DNA of 64,000 nt, taken from a bacterium. Lineage in GTDB: Bacteria > Pseudomonadota > Alphaproteobacteria > Caulobacterales > Caulobacteraceae. Location: NCBI GenBank assembly GCA_030824495.1, contig JAVBXP010000021.1, forward strand, positions 82,012 through 146,011. Reading direction: 5' to 3'. The stretch's first letter is position 1. Each line of letters starts with the position of its first letter. The notes beneath the pieces were generated by a model. That model was not told the DNA's origin. It was given only the letters and a program-made list of their open reading frames with translations, and made no database searches. This document shows, in pieces, positions 20,353-32,745 of the stretch. The position numbers and the translations under genes are program-made.

Positions 20353-20377
20353 ATGGCCGACCGCTTGTGTCGGCCAT
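20353..20377. repeat. Intergenic inverted repeat ATGGCCGAC...GTCGGCCAT
   Basis: Perfect 9-bp arms around cgcttgt loop. Confidence 0.6.
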
Positions 20378-20494
20378 CCATAAACTCGGCGGTCAGGGAT
20401 TGGTCTGAGAGTGCGACGCGTATGGATCGCCGGGACAAGAGCCCGGCGATGACGATCTTCGGGAAATGGTGGCGCAGGCTGACGAGGGAACCCT

Positions 20495-22306
20495 CTACAG
20501 CTTCACCCCGCCCGCCATGATCTTGGCGAAGCCCGGCTTGGTGAGCTTCACATAGCCCTTGGCGCCTTCCTTATAATACACCGCGCCCTTGATGACGGCC
20601 GGGTCGAAACCGTCGGCGACCAGGTCAATCTTGCGGTACTTGAAGGTGCCTGTGGTCTCGATGGCCGGCAGGATGCGGACGAACACCGGCTGGGCGTAGG
20701 CCGGCAGATCGCGGCCCACCGCCTCGCCGAACGCCTTGATGTCGAACGTGTCATCGACCACTACCCCGGCCATGCCGGCGCGGCCGTCAGTCCCCTCGAC
20801 TTCGACCCCATAGACATTGGCCTCGACGACGCCGGGGATGGCTTGCAGCCGTTCGGCCACCTCGCCGGTGGAGACGTTCTCACCCTTCCAGCGGAAGGTG
20901 TCGCCGATACGATCGACGAAATAGAAATAGCCGTCGGAGTCGGTGCGCATGAGGTCGCCGGATCGGAACCAGGCGTCGCCCTTTTCGAAGACGTCGCGCA
21001 GGATCTTCTTGTCCGACGCGGCCTTGTCCACATAGCCGGTGTATTCGCTGCGCGCGTCGTTGCCGATCTTGCCGATGCACTCGCCGATCTGGCCGGGACC
21101 GCATTCAATGCACAGGCCGTTCAGACCGCGGATCGGCTCTTCTTTTTCGACGTCGAACTGCACCAGCCGGTAGTTCACCTTTTCCCGCAGCCACTTGGGC
21201 GAACGTCCGATGGCGCCTGTCCGGCCATCGAAGTTGAACATCGAGATGTTGCCCTCGGTCGAGCCGTAGAACTCCAGGATGTCGGGGATCCGGAATCGGG
21301 TCTTCATCTCGGCCCAGACATCGGCGCGCAGGCCGTTGCCGAAGGCCAGGCGGATCTTGTGGCGGCCCTCGTCCTCGCTCGGCTCGTGATTGACGAGGTA
21401 GCGGCAGAGCTCGCCGATATAGACGAACATCGTGCAGTTCTCGGCGACCACGTCTTCCCAGAAGTGGCTGGCCGAGAACTTCTTCTTCACCACCACAGAG
21501 CCGCCGTTCAACAGGGCGGCGCCCAGGGCGCAAAGCCCTCCGGTCGCGTGATAGAGCGGCAGGGCGACATAGATGCGGTCGTTCTCGTTCGCGCCGGTCG
21601 CCCCAGCGAAGCCGCGCATATAGAGCTGGGCGCGCACATGGGTGACGCGCGCAGCCTTGGGTAGGCCCGTGGTGCCGCTGGTGAAGATCAACAGCGCCGT
21701 GTCCTTGGCCACCATGCCGTCACGAACGCTCTTGTCGGGCGGCAACTGGCTGCAGCTTTTCAGCGCCTGTGTCAGGTCGCGCTGGTCGCCATGCGCCTGG
21801 CCCAGCACCCACTGCTTCATCGGTTGCTCAAGCTGCCCCTTGGCCTGCTCGAACACCGGTGAGGTTTCGGCATCAACGATGACATGTGCCGCGCCCGAGA
21901 TGTTCAGGCAGTGGGCCAGCGGCGAGCCGGCGAGCTGATTGTTGATCAGGGCGGTGACCACCCCGATCTTGGAAAGGCCATACCAGACCGGGAAATATTC
22001 CAGGCGGTTGGGCATGAACAAAGCCACCGTTTGGCCGCGGCGCAGACCGATCCCCTTGGCCCAATGGGCGAAGCGGTTGGCCAGGGCGTCCATCTCGCCA
22101 TAGGTCAGCGTCTTGTATTCGAAGGTCAGGGCCGGCCGGTCGCGCCACTCCTCGACCGCGTCCTGAATGTCGTCGCACACCAGATGATCCGAAGCGGCCG
22201 CGATCGACTTCACGCGCTTCAAGGTGCGATTCAGGCCGCGTATGAAACGCCAGTCACGCTCTAGTTGGGCCCTGATACGCATACATTCCCTCCGACGCAG
22301 GGCCAC
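20495..22306 (-). CDS. Long-chain/very-long-chain acyl-CoA synthetase (FATP-like)
   Basis: AMP-binding motif LLIFTSGTTGLPKAARVTH, DGYFYFVDRIGDTFRWKGENVSTGEVAERL; start may be MRIRAQLER slightly downstream. Confidence 0.92.
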   Translation of the reverse strand: MALRRRECMRIRAQLERDWRFIRGLNRTLKRVKSIAAASDHLVCDDIQDAVEEWRDRPALTFEYKTLTYGEMDALANRFAHWAKGIGLRRGQTVALFMPNRLEYFPVWYGLSKIGVVTALINNQLAGSPLAHCLNISGAAHVIVDAETSPVFEQAKGQLEQPMKQWVLGQAHGDQRDLTQALKSCSQLPPDKSVRDGMVAKDTALLIFTSGTTGLPKAARVTHVRAQLYMRGFAGATGANENDRIYVALPLYHATGGLCALGAALLNGGSVVVKKKFSASHFWEDVVAENCTMFVYIGELCRYLVNHEPSEDEGRHKIRLAFGNGLRADVWAEMKTRFRIPDILEFYGSTEGNISMFNFDGRTGAIGRSPKWLREKVNYRLVQFDVEKEEPIRGLNGLCIECGPGQIGECIGKIGNDARSEYTGYVDKAASDKKILRDVFEKGDAWFRSGDLMRTDSDGYFYFVDRIGDTFRWKGENVSTGEVAERLQAIPGVVEANVYGVEVEGTDGRAGMAGVVVDDTFDIKAFGEAVGRDLPAYAQPVFVRILPAIETTGTFKYRKIDLVADGFDPAVIKGAVYYKEGAKGYVKLTKPGFAKIMAGGVKL

Positions 22307-22434
22307 CTTGGCGGCGGCCCCCCGGACGGGTCAAGCTGGGCCATGAACACGGCTGGTCACAGCCGCGTCAGGCCCGACAACCGTGGCGCCAAGGACTCAG
22401 TGCGACCCACCAAACCGGGGACTAGGATAACGCC

Positions 22435-23151
22435 ATGCTGCCAACCGCGATTCTTTTCGACCTCGACGAGACCATCATCTCGTTCGGTTCCCGCCGCCTG
22501 ATTCTGCAGACGGTGGCCGAGGAATTCCCCGACCGCTTTGGCCCGGTCACCTCCGAGGAGGCCGGTGCGGCGCTGGAAGCGACGTTCCGCGCCTTCTGGG
22601 CCGACGAGGTTCGCGCCGCCCACTGGCGTCAAAACCTGGTGGAGGGGCGCAAGCTGGCTGTCGCCGCCGCTTTCGAGACTCTGGCGGAGCGTGCGCCGGG
22701 CCTGACGCCGGACTTCGCCGCAATCTTTGGCGCGCGCTTCCACGCCTATCGCGAGGAGCAAGCCAAGTTCTTCCCCGGCGCTTTGGAGACGGTGGAGGAG
22801 CTCAAGCGCCTGGGCGTCAAGCTCGCCCTGGTCACCAACGGCGCGGCCGAACCGCAGCGCGCCAAGGTCGAGCGTTTCGATCTGGCGCGCCTCTTCGATC
22901 ATGTGCAAATCGAGGGCGAGGCAGGCTTAGGCAAACCCGAAGAGCAGGCCTATTTGCACGCCATGCAGGCGCTGGGCGTGACGCCGGACGAAACCTGGAT
23001 GGTCGGCGACAATCTGGAATGGGAAGTCGTCGCGCCACAGCGGCTGGGCATCTACGCCATTTGGCACGATCATCTGGGCGAGGGCCTGCCCCCTGGCAGC
23101 AACGCCAAGCCCGACCGGATCATCCGCTCCATCGCCGAACTCCTCGACTGA
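22435..23151 (+). CDS. HAD family hydrolase
   Basis: ILFDLDETIIS motif I, LALVTNGA motif II, WMVGDNLEWEVVAPQRLG motif IV. Confidence 0.92.
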   Translation: MLPTAILFDLDETIISFGSRRLILQTVAEEFPDRFGPVTSEEAGAALEATFRAFWADEVRAAHWRQNLVEGRKLAVAAAFETLAERAPGLTPDFAAIFGARFHAYREEQAKFFPGALETVEELKRLGVKLALVTNGAAEPQRAKVERFDLARLFDHVQIEGEAGLGKPEEQAYLHAMQALGVTPDETWMVGDNLEWEVVAPQRLGIYAIWHDHLGEGLPPGSNAKPDRIIRSIAELLD

Positions 23152-23382
23152 CCCTCGCCGATTGCGGCCGGCATGTGGCGGAACTTAGAGCATTAAGCCC
23201 AACATCTGGAAAATTTGTTCAGAATAGGTCGGACATTTTTGCATTTCCAAGCGACTCGGCGGTGCGAAATTCACTTATCTACAAACGAAAAATAGCCGCT
23301 TACACGACTGCCTTCTGAAAAATCTGGAACATGTGGGCGATTACCTCGTTCATCCTCCGAACAATAATTTGGGAGGTGTAAG

Positions 23383-24087
23383 ATGAGTACCGAATACCGA
23401 CCCCTTTCTAGATCTTCATTTACTGCGGAAGACTTCGCGCGAAATGAGGAGGAATTCGATACGTCCCGCGAGCAGTCGCTGCGCGCCGAAGCGACGCAGG
23501 CGAGCGCTGAGGAACAGCCGATGTTCGTCGGCGCCCCGATCTATGCCCGCACCGCGAAGAAGAAGACTGCTAACCGCTCTCTGACCCCTATGCTGATGGT
23601 CGGCGTGCCCGCCGTCGCCCTGCTGGCCGGCGTCGCCTATTTCGCCATGCAACCTCGTCAATCGATCATGACTGACCCGGTTCCCGCCACGGCCGCGATC
23701 GAAGCGCAGGTCACGAATACGGCCCCGCCGGTTGAGGTGGCGACGGCTCGAACCCCGCCGCCTGTCGTGGCTCCTGAGCCTGTTGCGGTCGCGGCCAAAC
23801 CGGCTGCGCGAACCGCGTCGCCGACACGCGTCGCCGCCGCACGACCGGCTCCGACGGCCGAGGCGGCTTCTAGCGTCGCCAGCGACGCCAGCGCGACTTC
23901 CCCGGCTGCGCCTATTCCCTACTCCGCGCTGAGCCAGACCCCGGCGCCGGCCCCAGCGGCGATCATTGTACCGCCGATGGTGGCGACGCCCTCCGAGGCC
24001 ACGGCTACGCCGACCGAACCGGCGCCCGTGGTTGAGGAGCCCGCCACGACGACGCCCATGGAAACCCCTGCGACGGCCACGCCGTAG
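23383..24087 (+). CDS. Hypothetical single-TM protein with Pro/Ala/Thr-rich C-terminal region
   Basis: RBS gggaggtgtaag then MSTEYRPLSRSSFTAEDFARNEEEF...; TM LMVGVPAVALLAGVAYFAM; low-complexity AP-rich tail; strong terminator follows. Confidence 0.8.
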   Translation: MSTEYRPLSRSSFTAEDFARNEEEFDTSREQSLRAEATQASAEEQPMFVGAPIYARTAKKKTANRSLTPMLMVGVPAVALLAGVAYFAMQPRQSIMTDPVPATAAIEAQVTNTAPPVEVATARTPPPVVAPEPVAVAAKPAARTASPTRVAAARPAPTAEAASSVASDASATSPAAPIPYSALSQTPAPAPAAIIVPPMVATPSEATATPTEPAPVVEEPATTTPMETPATATP

Positions 24088-24104
24088 GTCCACGAAACAG
24101 CATC

Positions 24105-24136
24105 AAGGCGGCCGCGGTGACGCGGCCGCCTTTTTG
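24105..24136 (+). terminator. Rho-independent terminator
   Basis: aaGGCGGCCGCggtgacGCGGCCGCCtttttg. Confidence 0.88.
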
Positions 24137-24216
24137 TTGGGCCAAGCTCGACCACACCGTCCCTTAACCACCTTGGCGCAGGGTCCGTTCAGGAACGTAC
24201 CGGCGGGACCGAAGGC

Positions 24217-26250
<2,034 letters not shown>

Positions 26251-26331
26251 CGGCGACCGCATGCCACATTTCAGCGTGATGTGATTGCCGCTACTTCCCC
26301 GCCTGCACGCTGCAATCCGTTGGAAGTATTC

Positions 26332-26553
26332 ATGCTTAAGCTGTTGTTTTCGAGCTGGGGCGCCGAATGGGGCACCGCAGGCCTGGTGTTCTTCGTCAGC
26401 GCGGCCGTGGGCCGTTTCGCCGCGGAGGGCATGAACACCCTTCAGTGGTGCGGTGCGATCACCGCCATCCTGGCCTCCATCACCGCCGCCGTCGCCGTGC
26501 GGGTGTGGAAGGACGAGCCAAGCCAGGCCAAGGTCCGTATCAACCGCGACTAG
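26332..26553 (+). CDS. Small membrane protein (about 73 aa)
   Basis: MLKLLFSSWGAEWGTAGLVFFVSAAVGRFAAEGMNTLQWCGAITAILASITAAVAVRVWKDEPS; two hydrophobic segments; start within 90 aa ORF. Confidence 0.65.
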   Translation: MLKLLFSSWGAEWGTAGLVFFVSAAVGRFAAEGMNTLQWCGAITAILASITAAVAVRVWKDEPSQAKVRINRD

Positions 26554-26556
26554 GGC

Positions 26557-27300
26557 TCAGTCGGCGTAGACGTCGAGGCCCATGGCGGTCAGCAGGCGGT
26601 ACTGTTGGTCGACCGATATCTTCATGCCGTCCAACGTGGCCAGTTCTGCCAGGTTCAGGCCGCTGACCTCCGCGCCGCGCAGGTCGGCGCGGGCCAGTTT
26701 CACGCCCACGGTCAGGGCGTGAAAGAACTCGCACTCCCGCAGATCCGCGCCTTCCAGATCGGCGTCTACCAGAACCGCCTCGCGGAAGTTGGACCGATTG
26801 AGATCGCAATCGGGAAGCCGTACCTGGGTCAGATCGGCGAGCTCGAGATTGCACCCCTTCAGCGACGCGGAACACTTCACCACCTTGCGACCGAAGGCCC
26901 GGCCGAAGTCGGCCCGCACAAAGGCCGCGCCCCGCAGATTGCAGGCCTCCATCTCGATCCCATAGAGGGTCGAGCGCTCAAAGCGCGCGAATGACATGTC
27001 GCACCGACGGAAACGCCCCTCATCCATTCGGCAAAAGGCGAACTGGGCGCCGACGTGCCCCTTGTCGTCGGTGAAGACGCAGTCCTCGAACTCCGCCTCA
27101 CGCAGATCGGCATGGGCGAAGCGGCAGCGCACGAAGCGACACGCCTTGAACCTCGCGCCCTGGAGCATCGTGCCGGAGAACTGAGCGTCTGTGATCGTGC
27201 AGTCGGTAAGTTCGAGATCCAGCAGGTCGCGATCGGTCCAATCGACCTCGGAAAGTTCGACACCCTTGAGATGTGCGCCAGCCTTGATTTCGATCGCCAT
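26557..27300 (-). CDS. Pentapeptide repeat protein (possibly Qnr-like)
   Basis: Repeated A(D/N)LxxAxF-type units (CRFAHADLREAEFEDCVF, ADLEGADLRECEFFHA, ARADLRGAEVSGLNLAELATLDGMKISVDQQYRLLTAMGLDVY). Confidence 0.88.
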   Translation of the reverse strand: MAIEIKAGAHLKGVELSEVDWTDRDLLDLELTDCTITDAQFSGTMLQGARFKACRFVRCRFAHADLREAEFEDCVFTDDKGHVGAQFAFCRMDEGRFRRCDMSFARFERSTLYGIEMEACNLRGAAFVRADFGRAFGRKVVKCSASLKGCNLELADLTQVRLPDCDLNRSNFREAVLVDADLEGADLRECEFFHALTVGVKLARADLRGAEVSGLNLAELATLDGMKISVDQQYRLLTAMGLDVYAD

Positions 27301-27304
27301 GCCC

Positions 27305-27426
27305 CATCCTCCGCTCATCCCGGCGAAAGCCGGAACCCAAGCAGAATATCGATCGCCTACGTCGCAAACGGTCGCAATGCGGGCCGGCCGCCTGGGTCCC
27401 GGCTTTCGCCGGGATGAGCGGCATGG
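27305..27426. repeat. Intergenic palindromic element with CGCTCATCCCGGCGAAAGCCGG arms
   Basis: cgctcatcccggcgaaagccgga (27312-27334) is inverted at 27397-27420 (tcccggctttcgccgggatgagcg). Confidence 0.8.
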
Positions 27427-27459
27427 GAAAGCCCAAGCGCCCGCCCAGAACGGCTAGCC

Positions 27460-29456
<1,997 letters not shown>

Positions 29457-29547
29457 GCCCGACTCTTAGGCGTGAATGAAGCCGATGGAAAGCGCCGCCA
29501 TCCGGTCGCAAAATGCGCGCATAGTCCTCCGCATCAGGAGAACCGTC

Positions 29548-29946
29548 ATGAAACGCCTGCTCATCATCACCTCGGCCCTCGCCGTGGCCGCCTGCGCCCT
29601 GCCTGCGCTCGCCGCCGATCAAGCCAAGCCGCAGACCGGCTCGCAGTGTTTCCGCATGAGCCAGATCCGGGGCCACACCAAGGCCGACGACCGGACCCTA
29701 TATTTCAGCGTCGGCCTACGCGACGTCTACCGCCTGGACATGTCCGGCGCCTGCCTGGCCGGCACGACCACCAGCGACCCGCTGATCCTGGAGCCGTTCG
29801 GCGGCACGGACCTCATCTGTCGCCCGATCGACCTCAATTTAAAGGTCAAGCTGGGGAATGTCGGCGCCTCGCCTTGCATCATCAAGGAGATCACCAAACT
29901 GACGCCCGACCAGATCGCCGCCCTGCCGCCAAAGGTTAAGCCCTAG
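29548..29946 (+). CDS. Secreted hypothetical protein (DUF6491-like)
   Basis: MKRLLIITSALAVAACALPALA signal; CFRMSQIRGHTKADDRTLYFSVGLRDVYRLDMSGAC. Confidence 0.75.
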   Translation: MKRLLIITSALAVAACALPALAADQAKPQTGSQCFRMSQIRGHTKADDRTLYFSVGLRDVYRLDMSGACLAGTTTSDPLILEPFGGTDLICRPIDLNLKVKLGNVGASPCIIKEITKLTPDQIAALPPKVKP

Positions 29947-30032
29947 GCGAAAGGTCGGGGGCTCGCCGCTGGCCGGGGCGACGTGCTAGTCAGGCGGCCA
30001 ACTGCGGCCGACCACACTGAAAGGCGCTTGGC

Positions 30033-30719
30033 GTGACATTGATCCTGGGCGTTCTTGGCGGCATGGGTCCGGCGGCGACGGTCGATTTCCTCGCCAAACT
30101 TCAGGCCCTGACGCCGACCAATCGCGAACAGGACCACATCCGCACCATCGTCGACATCAACCCGCAGGTGCCGGATTTCAACGACCCGCTGGCTAAGCCA
30201 GGTCCTGTGCTGGCCGAGATGGCCGGCGCGCTGCAAGGCGCCGGCGCGCAGGTCTTGGCCATCGCCTGCAACACCGCCCACACCTATGCCGACCTGATCA
30301 GCCGCTCGTCGGGCCTGCCGCTTATCGACATGATCACCACCGCCTCGGTCGCCGCCCGCAACACCGGCGCCCGGCGCGCAGGCGTGCTCGGATCCCGCAC
30401 CGCCCTGAAGCTCTATCGCGAATACCTCGCCGCCCAGGGCATGGGGTTGGTGAGCCTCGAGCCGGATCGCCAGGCGGTGTTCATGGACCTGGTCCAGAAG
30501 ATCAAGGGCGGCGACAGGAGCCGCGAGGTCCGAGCGGAAATGGCGGCCCTGACCGCAGACTTGGCCGCAGGGGGCGCGGAGACGATCATCGCCGGCTGCA
30601 CCGAAGTGCCGCTGGTGGTCGAAGCTGGCGTGACTCGCCTGCCCTTCATCGATTCCAGCGAAACCCTGGCTCGCCGCTGCGTGGCGGTCTGCCTGGGCCT
30701 GGAGCCGCTGCCGGCCTGA
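30033..30719 (+). CDS. Aspartate/glutamate racemase family protein
   Basis: LGVLGGMGPAATVDFLAKL, ACNTAHTYAD, GCTEVPLVV. Confidence 0.93.
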   Translation: MTLILGVLGGMGPAATVDFLAKLQALTPTNREQDHIRTIVDINPQVPDFNDPLAKPGPVLAEMAGALQGAGAQVLAIACNTAHTYADLISRSSGLPLIDMITTASVAARNTGARRAGVLGSRTALKLYREYLAAQGMGLVSLEPDRQAVFMDLVQKIKGGDRSREVRAEMAALTADLAAGGAETIIAGCTEVPLVVEAGVTRLPFIDSSETLARRCVAVCLGLEPLPA

Positions 30720-30725
30720 GACACC

Positions 30726-31574
30726 TTACAGGCGGCCCGCCTTGAAGGTGTCGCACGCGCCGGGATTGCCGCTTTCGAGGCCGATCCGGAACCAGCGCAT
30801 GCGCTGCTCGCTGGTGCCGTGGGTGAAGGCGTCCGGCATGACGCGGCCTTGGGATTGCTTCTGGATCGCGTCGTCGCCGACGGCGGCCGCGGCCCGCATG
30901 CCGTCCTCGATGTCGGCGGGGTCGAGCGAGACCTCGCCCCCCGAAACCTTCGGTGCGTGCGCGACCCAGACGCCGGCGTAGCAGTCGGCTTGCAGCTCCA
31001 GCCGCACCGCCGAACTATCGGCGCCGCGCGCGCCGCGTTCGACCTGCGCGGTCTGGCCGGTCAGATGCTGCACGTGGTGGCCGATTTCGTGGGCGATGAC
31101 ATAGGCGCGGGCGGCCTCGCCCTTGGCGCCGAACCGGGTCTCCAGTTCCTGCCAGAAGGCGAGATCCAGATAGACCTTCTGGTCGGCCGGGCAATAGAAC
31201 GGCCCCATGGCGGACTGGCCCATGCCGCAACCGGTGCCGGTCGCCTGATCATAGATGACGATGGACGCCGGCCGCTGATAGCGCTGCCCCGCCTGCGCGA
31301 AGATCGGGGTCCAGACGTCGGTGGTCGATTGCTCGATGACGTCTACGAACTGACCGCCCTCATCGGCGGTCGTGCCGCGCACGCCTTCCTGCTGCTGGGT
31401 TTGCTGAGCGCCGCCCTCAACGACCGACATGGTGGTCGAAGGATCGATGCCGAAGACGAAGTAGCCGACCAAGGCGATGATGACCCCAACCACGCCGACG
31501 CCGCCGACACCGGCGGCGCTGACGCCGCGCCGATCCTCGATATTGCCGCCTCTACGGCCGCCCTGCCAACGCAT
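30726..31574 (-). CDS. Neutral zinc metallopeptidase (YpfJ family)
   Basis: AYVIAHEIGHHVQHLTG zinc motif, MRWQGGRRGGNIEDRRG N-terminus, FTHGTSEQRMRWFRIGLESG. Confidence 0.93.
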   Translation of the reverse strand: MRWQGGRRGGNIEDRRGVSAAGVGGVGVVGVIIALVGYFVFGIDPSTTMSVVEGGAQQTQQQEGVRGTTADEGGQFVDVIEQSTTDVWTPIFAQAGQRYQRPASIVIYDQATGTGCGMGQSAMGPFYCPADQKVYLDLAFWQELETRFGAKGEAARAYVIAHEIGHHVQHLTGQTAQVERGARGADSSAVRLELQADCYAGVWVAHAPKVSGGEVSLDPADIEDGMRAAAAVGDDAIQKQSQGRVMPDAFTHGTSEQRMRWFRIGLESGNPGACDTFKAGRL

Positions 31575-31646
31575 GCCCTGGTCCTCCCGAAACGCTCACG
31601 CTCAACGCACAAGTGGGACGCAGGATGCGGCCGAACAGCTTCGCTG

Positions 31647-32003
31647 TCAGCGTCTGTTTTGCGAAGCCTCACGCACGCGAGCGCTGGACGTAGCCAGCAT
31701 GTCGTCAGGCATCTGGGCGAAACCGCTCATGCTGACCTGGTCGGCGGCGGGGGGCGCCGTCGCGGGCAAGGTCAGGCTGGGCCGCGTCCGCATGGCGTCA
31801 ACATCGCGCAGCCTCTGCTCGGTCTGAACTCTGGCATCCAGGGAGTTCAGCTGATTTTCCAGCGCGACCGCCCGCTGTTGCTGCTGCATCTGCTGGGCCG
31901 ACAGATCCAGGTCGCGCATGGCCGCTCGGTGATCGGCCTGCGCCAGCGCCGCAGAGGGCGAAGATATCGCCAGGAAAGCCAGGACTTGGATGAGCCGTTG
32001 CAT
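31647..32003 (-). CDS. Small secreted hypothetical protein (118 aa, Gln-rich)
   Basis: MQRLIQVLAFLAISSPSAALAQADHRAAMRDLDLSAQQMQQQQRAVALENQL; signal peptide; start reset inside longer ORF. Confidence 0.65.
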   Translation of the reverse strand: MQRLIQVLAFLAISSPSAALAQADHRAAMRDLDLSAQQMQQQQRAVALENQLNSLDARVQTEQRLRDVDAMRTRPSLTLPATAPPAADQVSMSGFAQMPDDMLATSSARVREASQNRR

Positions 32004-32037
32004 AGTCTGGCAACGCGCAACCTGCGCCAAAAGCTCC

Positions 32038-32595
32038 CTACCGGGTCGAAACTGAAAAGCGGGTGAGCTGTTCTCGCGGCGGCCCCCATGCCGGGGCCAT
32101 CTCGACCGCCTTCTGATAGTCGAAATAGGCCGACTTGGCGTCATCCAGCCCCTCATAGGCCAGGGCGCGGTTGAAGTAGGCCTTCTCCGGTTCGGTGATC
32201 CCGAGTTCCAAGGCCCTGTTGATGTCGGGCAGGCTGTCGGCATAGCGCTTTTGACCGATGGAAGCCGCGCCGCGGTTCACATAGGCCTCGCCCATGTCGG
32301 GCTGCAGCCGGACCGCCTCATCGAAATCACGGGCGGCGTCGGTGTAGGATGTCCGCCGCAGCTTCAGCACGCCGCGATTGACGTAGGTCCCCGCCCGGTC
32401 GCGCGGGGCCATGGCCTCGGTGTCCAGAGCCAGGGTGCAGACTTCCTGGAACTTGACGTCGTCCTCGCCGCTCATGGCCGCTTTGGAGCAGGCCTGGGCG
32501 AGACCGCCGCCAAACACCGTCACCGCGCCCTGAGCCGACCCCGCGGCCGCGCAGGTCAGGATTGCAACGCTTGTCGCCATCAACAGCTTGAACAT
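32038..32595 (-). CDS. Tetratricopeptide repeat protein, secreted
   Basis: Signal peptide; YVNRGVLKLRRTSYTDAARDFDEAVRLQPDMGEAYVNRGAASIGQKRYADSLPDINRALELG TPR units. Confidence 0.87.
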   Translation of the reverse strand: MFKLLMATSVAILTCAAAGSAQGAVTVFGGGLAQACSKAAMSGEDDVKFQEVCTLALDTEAMAPRDRAGTYVNRGVLKLRRTSYTDAARDFDEAVRLQPDMGEAYVNRGAASIGQKRYADSLPDINRALELGITEPEKAYFNRALAYEGLDDAKSAYFDYQKAVEMAPAWGPPREQLTRFSVSTR

Positions 32596-32745
32596 AGCCG
32601 GGCCTCCTGTGTCCGTCGGGCGCCACAGCCGGCGAAGGAGCCGGCGCGGGTCCGACCTTCAGTTCAAGAATCCGCCCAGAACGACGTTCTGTCAATGCGA
32701 GCTTGCTGCAGCAACCTCGATATCAAGGCGCTGTTTTTCAAGCGA

